Positions 55,719 to 64,000 of a DNA stretch of 64,000 bases are shown one piece after another. Position 1 is the stretch's first letter. Every line of letters starts with the position of its first letter. The position numbers and the translations under genes are program-made. Location: NCBI GenBank assembly GCA_022560025.1, contig JAFISE010000115.1, positions 1 through 64,000 on the forward strand. The letters are read 5' to 3'. Below the pieces are notes generated by a model. The model ran no database searches. It was not told the origin of the DNA and saw only the letters and a program-made list of their open reading frames with translations. This DNA comes from Stagonosporopsis chrysanthemi (taxonomy: Eukaryota > Ascomycota > Dothideomycetes > Pleosporales > Didymellaceae).

Positions 55719-56369
55719 GTGGCAATTTACAGAGGAGGATGTTAGACTTTGAGCCCTGTGTGGGATTAAAGGACCGAAGTATTGTTGTCCTAATTTGCAT
55801 CGCATCCTCATCTACCCAGATCCTGCGCCATTCTCCACATTACACGCCAGACAGACTTGAGTAGAGAGGAACCGAAGCATATGGTATTATAATTACAGCG
55901 AATTGTATCCGAGTCACCAGCCCCCCGACTTAGACGATAAAGGATACAGCCCCCCAGGAGCCCATGGGTATGCATGTCGAGACTCTGATGATGTCTCTCT
56001 TTCTCCCCGTCGTCCTGCCTGCCCCTCTCAATGCCATGTGTTTCAATCAATGAGCAAAGGGGTAGTCGCGTCGATGTGTAAATTTTCCGTGCAAGCCAAA
56101 TGTGTGGATGAGAAAAAGGAGCTGAAAGGAGAAGAAGAAGAGCGCCATGCAAATGCAAATAGAAAACCGATCCAAACGGGAAAAAGTAAACTCGCTCCAT
56201 ATCGCACAGATTTGGTTCAGAAACTTGTTGAAGCAAATCGGGAAACCCATCTCGTCCTCATTCTCATCCTCGTCCTCGTCCTCGTCCTCGTGTCGTCTCC
56301 CGTGCTTCAGTCTTCAGGCCATTAGAATTGATGCTTTTGAGTTGCTGTACTGCTGCTGCTTGTTCCTCC
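55719..56369. other. Convergent 3' region with CCTCGT repeat
   Basis: 651 bases between the ends of the F-box gene (plus) and the Q/M-rich gene (minus). A four-unit CCTCGT repeat lies at 56268-56291, within the likely 3' UTR of the latter. Short frames here have no support. Confidence 0.5.
56268..56291. repeat. 6-bp tandem repeat CCTCGT, 4 units
   Basis: Four perfect units in the probable 3' UTR of the Q/M-rich gene, about 80 bases beyond its stop codon. A CCTCAT variant precedes the array. Confidence 0.75.
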
Positions 56370-59308
56370 TCAGAGGTTGAGGCCGCGCGTCAGGTCTTCC
56401 AGGCCGGAAGATTCGTTCTCCTTGCCCTTGCCGAACTTGCTCTTGCGGGCAGCCATGGAACCCCAGTCCTCCTCGTCGTCCTTTTCTTCGACATTAATCT
56501 GCGGGCTCTTCTTGAGGATGCCCTTGATAGCGCCGGGCTTGTTTGCGATGCCGCTGGTGGCCTGCAGCGTCATGGAAGTGCCGTTGGAGACTGCGTCCGA
56601 GTGGTTAGTGACTGGTCTGTAGCGCGCAGAAAGACCAATGTTTGAACGCTCAGAGGGTGCTATCGACGGCGTGTATCCGGGACCTGGTCCCATGCCCATG
56701 CCACCGCCCCCAAAGTTGGAGAAGGGGCGCTGTGTCGATGACATAACAGACATCGGCCGGTTCTGAGGAGGTTGCATACCGTTCTGCATGCCTGGCACGT
56801 TCAAAAACGAATTGTTGCCCATCATGTTCTGCCCCTGGCCCATCATCGCGTTGTGAAACATGCTGTTTGGCATGGCCATCGACATGCGTGGGTCTTGCTG
56901 CTGCTGCTGCTGTTGCATTTGCTGCATTTGCTGCATCTGCATCTGCATAGCCATCATCTGTTGCATCTGCTGATACTGCTGCTGCATTTGCATGTAGTCC
57001 GGCTGCTGCTGCATGTAACCCATCTGTCCCATGCCCATCATTGGCGAGGGCAGACCCCCGCCCATCATCATGGGGTTCATGCCGTTCATGGAGTTCATGC
57101 CATTCATGGGGTTCATGCCATTCATGCCGTTCATCATTGGTGTCATTTGCGAGACGCGCATCGGGTTCGGATTCTGGCCCTGGGCATTCATTTGGCTTCC
57201 GAGCATCCCGGTGAACGGACCTTCAGGGGCCTTCTTGTTGGATGCACCACCCATGTACTTCTTCTTGGTCATGTCGCGCATCTGGATCTGATCTACGAGA
57301 GACGGTGCCGCCATGCCGGCGTCCTGGTACATGAGCGCCGGGGGCGCGCCCATAGGGCCCTGCCCGTAGCCTCCGCCTAACGCATCACCAGCGACAGACC
57401 CTGGGCCACGGGGAAAGTTGTTAAAGCCCAAAGACTCGCGGTTTGCGTGATGTACGAGGCCGCCGCCCACGAAAGAGTTGTGTGGGTCCATGGGTAGATT
57501 TCTGGCAAAGGCAGGGAGGTGAGAGGCGCGGCTGGCGCCCATACCGTTAGCAGAGCCCGGTCGGTCAGAGAAGGCAGAGGGTATAGCATTTGCGGGTTGA
57601 CTGGGTCCCCTGTTGCGTAGTGTGCTGGGAAAGCCGTGCTGCGCAAGGACGCCGAGAGGAACGTCTTCGTTCTCCCACTCGTCTGCCTTCATGGAGGTCT
57701 CGGACGGGAAACCCATACCGATAGAGTTGAAGGCGTTGTCGACGATACTTTCAGGCCTGTTCGGGTCCGCTGGCGCGGTTGTCGAGCGACGCATCACGTC
57801 CCGTGCGTACGACATTTGAAGGTTTTTTCGCCTGAGGATTTCCTCCTCTTCGCGCTTCTTGATAGCATCCTCCTCATCCTCATAATCCTCCTCAGAATCG
57901 CTGTCCACTGGAGGCGGCGCAGAGGCGCGCTGCTTCTGATAATCGCGGAATTCTGCCTGCGACATGACCCGCGAGCCGGAGGCAGCGGCTGGTCGAGGAG
58001 GGTTCTTCACGACAGGAGGGGCCGGCCTCGGGGCAGGCGATGGCTGTGCCTGAGGCTTGGGTGGCGGCGGGGCGAACATGTTATCCTCGTCATCATCGTT
58101 GTAAGCAATGGCTGACGGCGGCAGAGGTGCTCTGGGTGTAGCGCTGGTGGAACCCGATCGTGACGACAGGGGAGTCTCGAAGGAATTGGCGGATGACGTC
58201 GAGATGGATGTGTTGTGTTGCTCAGGCGAAGTACTTCCCCCTCGCATGAAAGGCTCGCGAGCGGCTTGGCCGGTGCGATCTTGAAAGGTGGCGGATGACT
58301 GCAGGTCGGGACTGTCAGGGGCCATGGAGACAGGGGCGTACTGTTGATACTTATGCTGCGGCGGTACAGGGGGCGAGTCGTTGTCTGAACGCGGAGAGTC
58401 CATGAGATTGTCGGCGGAGCCACGGCTGTCCCAACTTCTTAAGGGTGCCTCGATGTTGGTTTGTGGCAGGACCTTGATAGGCTCTGGCTGGAATGTACGC
58501 TTTTCCGCAAGGAGCGAGCGGCCCGTCGGTTCAGGCTGCCTCAACATTTCAGGGGAGGGCTTACGGTTTAAGCCGGTGAAGATGTCGTCGAACGAGGACT
58601 CGTCCCCAAAGGACAGGTCTTGGTCAAGCTTGGGCGGCATGGCCGTGCTGGCGTAGCTGGAGGTGGTCATGGCGCGATCTCGCTTACCAAAGCCGAAGGG
58701 CATGGTGGTGCTATTATTGGGGGGTGCTCCTGAGCTAGTCTTGGGCAGGGCTGGCAACGACTTTTTGGAGGTGAAATACGAGCCAGGGGAGCTGCTGTTG
58801 TGGTGCGGGATCTGCGGGCGTGGGACATTAGCAAACAGATTGTCGTCGGAGCCAGCGTCGGTCGAGGACGGCAGGGTGGAGGTGGACCCATGCTGGCCGT
58901 TAATGTAAGGACGAGAGGTCGAAAATTGCGTCCCACTGCTGGACTTGCTGTCACTAATGCAGGAGTCAGTTACGCCGGCGCTACCGCATGGGCCAGGGAG
59001 CCTTACCGCTTCGAGGACCCTGGAGATTCATCCTCATATGAGTGCTGGCGAGCCTTGCTGTTGGCGCTGCCAAAGCCACTGAAGCGCGGGAAGGCGCTCT
59101 TCTTCTCCTTCTCCATTGTCTTGCGGCGCTCCGTCTGCTTCTCGACCTCCTGGCGGCTCATGAGGCGGAAACCGCCCGAGTCGGCGGGTGGCGCAGGCGG
59201 GGCGGCTCCATCGGGGCTTGCGGGCGCGGCCGTGGCAGCCACGTCCTCCAGCACGTTGCTCTGCGACTTCCTGCGCCCGGTGAAGAGCCCCAGCCCCGGC
59301 TTGCCCAT
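56370..59308 (-). CDS. Large Q/M-rich disordered protein, unknown function
   Basis: 961 residues, no family recognised. Exons are 59308-59007 and 58953-56370, with a 53-nt intron that joins SSKR to DSKSSSG. The N-terminal 100 residues are basic and helical (FRLMSRQEVEKQTERRKTME). Residues 100-350 are Ser/Pro-rich with many SP/TP kinase-type sites. An acidic-basic helix follows (DYQKQRASAPPP then SEEDYEDEEDAIKKREEEEILRRKNLQMSYARDVMRRS), about 325-395. The region from about 560 to 760 is low-complexity: repeated MNG/MNPMNG units and a long Gln/Met tract ending in a run of seven Gln, a prion-like composition. The last 80 residues are more conserved-looking, including AIKGILKKSPQI and EKDDEEDWGSMAARKSKFGKGKE. 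Possible roles in RNA-protein granules or signalling are speculative. Confidence 0.8.
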
Positions 59309-59580
59309 GGCGCGGCCGTGTGTGTGATTGTCAATGCCCGGTCTGGCCTGCGTGCAGCGGTGCGGCTATCGCATGAACGGCGCGGTGTGGCGGGCGGCAG
59401 GCGATTGGCAGCGAGCGGGCGTCTTGCGGGTGCGGCTATGGATGTAGACGCGGAGGTGGAAGCAGGTGCGGATGCGGATGCAGCTGGGCGAGGGCGAGCA
59501 AACGAGTGGATGTGCGGTCTGGGAGCGGGATTAGCAACGGGGCAGGGCAGGGCGGACGCAAAGGAGCGGCGGCGGGTGTG

Positions 59581-59628
59581 ACTGCGACTGCGACTGCGAC
59601 TGCGACTGCGACTGCGACTGCGACTACG
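59581..59628. repeat. Hexanucleotide microsatellite ACTGCG
   Basis: Seven perfect ACTGCG units plus one ACTACG, 273 bases upstream of the Q/M-rich gene's start codon on its coding strand orientation. Non-coding as far as can be seen. Confidence 0.9.
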
Positions 59629-59838
59629 ACTGTTGGCCGCAATGGCGACGGGCAGGGTGGTGGCTGGGCGGAGGGCGGAGGGCGGAGGGTGAGAGCGAGA
59701 GGGTCAACAGTCGATGTCAAGGCCGCGACGATCTGACGGGCGCGCATGTGTGGTGGACCCGCTAGCAGCAAACGCGGCGACAGCCCCAACAAGCACAGCA
59801 ACGACCACGTCCAGCTGCTGCAGAGCAGCGCCTGCGCC

Positions 59839-59873
59839 CTGGCTGCTGGCTGCTGGCTGCTGGCTGCTGGCTG
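59839..59873. repeat. 7-bp tandem repeat CTGGCTG, 5 units
   Basis: Five perfect CTGGCTG units followed by a partial one to about 59878. It also lies in the GC-rich spacer upstream of the Q/M-rich gene. Confidence 0.88.
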
Positions 59874-62700
59874 CTGGCGCGAACAAGCCGCTGGCTGGCC
59901 GGGAGGCTCGACGCTCGACGCTCGACTCGTCTGCAGAGCGCCCGCAGCGCGGCGGGCAGGGGCAGGGGTAGTGCGGCGACTTACCAGACACTGGCGCAGA
60001 GGCGGCCTTTCTCTCGACGGCGCGGTGCAGAGCCTGAGGACAACGAGCGACAGCTGTGAGGCGGACGGCGGAGAGGGCGGGCGGGCGAGGGCTCGCGGAG
60101 AGGGAGCCTGGGAGAAGGCTCGCACGGGCACACACAATGATGCGGCGGCGGGATCGTACGCAGCAGGCGCAGGCCCTGGGCGTCGGCCGCTGGCAAAAGT
60201 CGCCAAATGATCGCCCGCTGGAATCGTGCAATCAAATCGAGCCGCACACGGGCTAGCGCCCCGTCGCCAGGAGTCGCTGGCCTGCACCGCGGCGAGGCCC
60301 AGTGGCCAGTGGCCAGGCCGGCAGCCCAAACTTAGACCAGGCATTAATTATTCTTGCATCCAGGCACGCTTCTTGCTCAAGGCTCGACAACAACAATGTA
60401 AACACGCGCCCTGCGCCAGCGCCGCACTCCTAGCAACGCGCAGCTGCCCGTCCGCAACCCGTGATCGCAGCGATGAAGCCCACCTGTCCCACACACCGCA
60501 TCCCTCGTTGAGCTGCCGTTTCAGATGCACCGTCACGATTCCATCCTGTACGACGTGGGCCGTGGCGTGCGCGAACTCGTTGACCATGACAACGGGGACC
60601 CTGGTCGGCGGCTCTGCTGCTAGAGCGAATCCACTGCAAGCACCACCATGTACTGTATTGATCTCGATACTACGACTACGGCTACAGCACCAGCACCAGC
60701 ACGCCTTCGCGTGCCCCGCCGCAATTGGGTGTCCTGCCGCCGTGCCGTTTGCTCGAGTTGAGGCGACCAGCAAAAGGAGACGCTGGGTGCAGCCGGCAGG
60801 ACCCCGACGCTTCTCGGCGCGCGCAGGGCGTCTGCTCGAGCCAGCCTGCTGCATCGACGCTTCCGGGAAACGGACCACGGAAGAACTGCCATTCGTGCCC
60901 GGTCCTGCAGTAGAACCAGTACCACCGCCTGCTTTGGCCATGCTCAACCCTCAAGCCCGCTCTAACAAGGTCGTTCGCCAGTAGTCTGCTATTATTATTG
61001 ACTTGATATGGACTTGATGCTGAACTATGTGACATGATCCAATCGACAACCACGCTGCCGAGTGGCTTCGCCTCTCCCGCCTGTACAAACGGCACGGCGT
61101 GTGCTACGCTTACGACCAGCTGCCGCCGCTTGAGGCTGTATAGGCTGGCTGGGCGCGCCGAGGTAGATCCATGGTGTTGAGTTGCACCTGCCGTCCACCT
61201 AGGTACTGCACCACGCGATTCATACCCTTCACCACGCGATCGCTCCACGTCATTCTGATCGCTGCATCCCCAGCCCCTCTGCCTCGACGAGTGCTAGAGC
61301 CCTTTCCCACGCGTCGAGCCCACCATGTGCCACAGCTGCGTAAGTGAACACACACAAGCCGTGCACCCCAACGATATCATCGTACATGGAGCATTCCTTC
61401 TCGACTGCATTCGTTAGCCGCATAGCAAGCTGTACATATTTATCTGCTCCTGCAGCGCTGCCTTTGAGGGCATCCGACTGGCCACGGCTTGTTAACTCTC
61501 AGCTCCACCGTCACACAACCGCAGCACCTTAGCTAGCACTCCCGCCCCTCGGATTTCCCAGCATTGCCGTCCACCGGTCGCCTGCTGAACGCTTGCAACG
61601 TGCTCTAGCACCACTGCGAACGCGTAATGCTCCCCGCAGCCGCTCTGATCTTCAGCCCACGAGAGCTGATCTCCAGCCCCTCCACGACAACAGCCTGCAA
61701 CGACTTGTGGGTGCTGTGGAGAGCGACACGCACTGCTTCTAGACGTCTGGCTCTCATTTGCCCTGCGATCGGATCGACATGCTGCAGTTGCTCACCCGTC
61801 ACCGCGTTGCAGATAGATGATGCGTTGAGCCCTCCGTCTCCATTCTTCACCTCCATGTATGATTGACAGCCCCACAACCGAGTCACGGCCCAGACTCTCT
61901 CTCTCTCCCTCTCCTTTACCGACCAGATGCGTACCCGCTGTTTAATGTTATCTTATCGAGCCGTCACAGCGGCGCAGACCCGCCTCTCCCTCCCTCTCTG
62001 TCAGCCTTTCCAATTTTCCTCCGTCTCGCTCTTTACATCCATGAACCATGCACTGCTCCACTCTGCACCGTGCCCCATGTGGACCACCCGCGCAAAAATA
62101 GGTCGCCGTAGACGTGCACGCCGTAGAAAAGGGATCGCCATTGATTTTTCTCGTGGTTGGCAAAATACCAATGCTAAGGCTCGTATACAGCAATGTTTCA
62201 TCTCCGGGTACGACCGCTATGAGGTAAGCCTTGAGAAATGGTCCTGGCGACACACAGCCAGAAAAGCTATTGCGCTTGCAATCAATAATTGGAGGATTGG
62301 ACTGTACATAGGCGACAATTCGAATTGGGCCAGTACTGTCCTGGAAGACTATGTTCACGTTGTCAATTGAACCTCCAGTCACAAATGGCGGTGTTGAGGA
62401 TTGACATTGGTGGTATGGAATGGTCAGTATTCAAGCAACTCAAGAAGCTGCACACCAACGTGAACACCTTGAGGAGGCTCGCAGAAAGCGTCATTGGTTC
62501 ATGTCCACTTCGAAAACATACCCAGACTGAAGTACGAGTGTCGTTGACTGAGAGCGAGGACCGCAATACACTACTCGATCTAACCAGCAACACGCGTAAT
62601 GTCCACACTCACACCACGAGTCCAGATGATTTACATAAACGCCGCAACGCCTTGCATCGAAACAGACTCTGTATGCACAGCCCCAATTTGGATATCATTT

Positions 62701-63669
62701 CTACCTGTTCAAGAGCTCCTTGGCTGCGGCAATCTCGGCCTCATCGTACCCAGACTGCCCCTTCTTCTTGCTCCCAAACTCCCTGATGAACTCGCCCAAC
62801 TTCTTTGTAGCAAGCTCGTCAAGCTTCTTCACACTCGCAAGGGTGGGGATGGGTACGTCCTCGTCATCCTGTTCGCTCCGCTTCTTGGACGAAACTTGTG
62901 TGTCAGACAGCACCGATAGAAGCTTTGCGGCCACCGTCTTGATGCCGTAGAAACCCCTCAGATACCCTTCGTTCAGCTCGGCGGCCCGGCAGAAGTGCTT
63001 CAAGGACAGCGACAGCTCAGATGTTGACGGCGGGCTGTTGGATGCGGTGGACAGGTAATGCAATGTAGCAACATGCGCGTGTGCACTCCAGCTGTTCGGC
63101 GCTGTCAATAGGACCTCCTCGGCGCAGTAAATGGCCTGTCCCCATGCACCTTGGCTGGCATATAGCTCTGATGCCTCGGCCCAGGCTTCCACATCGGTTG
63201 GTGAGTTCTGAAGAAGAACAGTGATGGCTGTGATTGCATCGTTTGTTCGTCCCAGACTCTTGAGTACGGCGACCCGTCGCTTGCGTATGCTCATGTTTGT
63301 GGGGTCCCCAAGCAAGATCTTCTCGTAGCCCTCGAACACATTCTCCAGGTCGCTGGTCGTTTGCGCCGTGGCTTCGTTGTATATCCCTCGGAGTACGATG
63401 ATGCGCTCGTTCGTCTCGCCAAAACGCGATTCCAGGCGCGACAGAATCTGCGCGGCAGCCTCCTCGTCACCGGTTCGTAGGGCCGAGAGGAACAGGTTCT
63501 CGTGAATGGCCCAGGATTCGGGGGTCTCGCGCGAGAAGAGCAGCGAGAGCGGCCATGGGAGGGACGAGGTGGGCGAGCTGGCCAGGATGCGTGGTGCTTT
63601 CAGGGAGAGCTCGCGTGCCGTTGGCGGAGAAATACTAGGCGGCAGTGACAGGAGGTTTACGGCGGCCAT
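62701..63669 (-). CDS. EMC2: ER membrane protein complex subunit 2 (TPR)
   Basis: Cytosolic TPR scaffold of the EMC, which inserts tail-anchored and multi-pass proteins into the ER membrane; 322 residues, single exon. TPR-type helices run from about residue 80 to 240: SWAIHENLFLSALRTGDEEAAAQIL, NMSIRKRRVAVLKSLGRTND, DVEAWAEASELYASQGAWGQAIYCAEEVLL and NSWSAHAHVATLHYLST. The C-terminal LNEGYLRGFYGIKTVAAKLL and KKLDELATKKLGEFIRE segments also fit the EMC2/Oca3/TTC35 family as I recall it. The start is the ATG giving MAAVNLLSLP, the family-like length. An in-frame upstream ATG at 63870 would add 67 residues with a hydrophobic segment, which the family does not have. The gene is the last one in the window. 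Confidence 0.92.
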   Translation of the reverse strand: MAAVNLLSLPPSISPPTARELSLKAPRILASSPTSSLPWPLSLLFSRETPESWAIHENLFLSALRTGDEEAAAQILSRLESRFGETNERIIVLRGIYNEATAQTTSDLENVFEGYEKILLGDPTNMSIRKRRVAVLKSLGRTNDAITAITVLLQNSPTDVEAWAEASELYASQGAWGQAIYCAEEVLLTAPNSWSAHAHVATLHYLSTASNSPPSTSELSLSLKHFCRAAELNEGYLRGFYGIKTVAAKLLSVLSDTQVSSKKRSEQDDEDVPIPTLASVKKLDELATKKLGEFIREFGSKKKGQSGYDEAEIAAAKELLNR

Positions 63670-64000
63670 GGTTGCGGTTGTGTGAGTGTGCAGCTGCAAT
63701 GGTGGCCGCTGGATGCTTGTCCTGTGAATGCGGAGGGCGCGTCCAAGCTTCACTGGTCCGTCCGCCGGCGGGACGATGATGCACGTCAGTTCGCGCTGCC
63801 AGGCAAGCACGACACCGCGCATTTGCGCTCTCACAAAAACAACCGTCGCGGGCAGCAAGAGCTTGGACATGTACTCGCCGTCTTCATAAACATGCCCACT
63901 GGCTCCCTCTCGACACTCGTCCGCCGCCCTGCCCCTCCTCGGCCGCTCCCTCACCTACACCCCTCCTCTCGCTCGCAAGACTCGCCTTGAGCGTCCGTCG
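63670..64000. other. EMC2 promoter/5' region at right edge
   Basis: 331 bases to the window end. The frame upstream of the EMC2 ATG stays open to about 63954, including an ATG at 63870. Nothing else could be supported. Confidence 0.4.

Larger units (their letters stand above)
59309..62700. other. Long GC-rich intergenic region with tandem repeats
   Basis: 3.4 kb between the start of the Q/M-rich gene and the stop of EMC2, both minus. It holds a long promoter. The first 1 kb is very GC-rich with repeats at 59581-59628 and 59839-59873. The frames here (for example 59436-60344 minus, 60226-60984 plus) overlap on both strands with low-complexity translations and are not supported. The right part, 61.3-62.7 kb, is lower in GC; frames of 80 to 165 codons there start at non-ATG codons or lack any family. 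No RNA gene was recognised. Confidence 0.5.

Noticed and set aside
59436..60344. 302-codon minus-strand frame
   Set aside because: Pro/Ala/Arg-rich low complexity across the ACTGCG and CTGGCTG repeats, with competing frames on both strands and no domain.
60226..60984. 252-codon plus-strand frame and opposite 199-codon frame
   Set aside because: Mutually overlapping, biased composition, no family resemblance, no splice structure.
61948..62382. 144-codon minus-strand frame and 165-codon plus frame near 62.3-62.8 kb
   Set aside because: Both begin at non-ATG codons; the plus frame runs into the EMC2 coding sequence.

Overview
The window is nuclear DNA of a filamentous ascomycete. Twenty-one protein-coding genes can be assembled. 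Most are split by short introns of about 47 to 90 nt with GT..AG borders, and several carry a CTAAC-type branch site. There are no operons or bacterial signals. The family mix (PDR transporter, Zn2Cys6 regulator with a fungal C-terminal domain, DUF7707-like surface protein, NRPS-like reductase, PXR1, fungal CSC1 channel) points to Pezizomycotina. A Dothideomycete is my guess and is inference only. I recognised no rRNA, tRNA, CRISPR array, transposon or virus.

Layout. 1-0.9 kb: GC-rich non-coding edge with a 12-bp minisatellite. 0.9-7.7 kb: a DHA2-type MFS exporter and a 1064-aa adenylation-thiolation-reductase (NRPS-like) enzyme, both on minus, the one place that looks like accessory metabolism. 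7.7-10.3 kb: long spacer with a doubtful 398-codon ORF. 10.3-19.3 kb, plus strand: GPI-anchored Cys-rich surface protein, NAD-dependent glycerol-3-phosphate dehydrogenase and a 1564-aa PDR-type ABC transporter. 19.4-28.8 kb: NAT9-like acetyltransferase, sterol-dehydrogenase-like SDR, eIF3b and a BAR-PH-ArfGAP protein. 30-36 kb: ATP11 F1-ATPase assembly factor, HIS1 and a Zn2Cys6 transcription factor. 37-43.7 kb: eIF3j, mevalonate kinase, PXR1 and a small orphan coiled-coil protein. 44-52 kb: an alpha-arrestin and a CSC1/OSCA-type cation channel. 52.6-63.7 kb: an F-box protein, a large Q/M-rich disordered protein and EMC2.

Most genes are housekeeping and have no functional link to their neighbours. 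Possible exceptions are the MFS/NRPS-like pair and the two eIF3 subunits (b and j) about 13 kb apart. Gene models were built by hand. Each listed exon set keeps frame and sums to a whole number of codons, and splice sites were chosen by GT/AG plus family similarity from memory. Several open frames begin at GTG or TTG; in those cases I moved the start to the first in-frame ATG.

I found no convincing undescribed multi-gene system. The observations most worth following are the NRPS-like/MFS pair, an in-frame 27-nt microexon inside the zinc cluster of the transcription factor, two possible N-termini of HIS1, a questionable 34-nt intron in the ArfGAP gene, and the Q/M-rich protein of unknown function.
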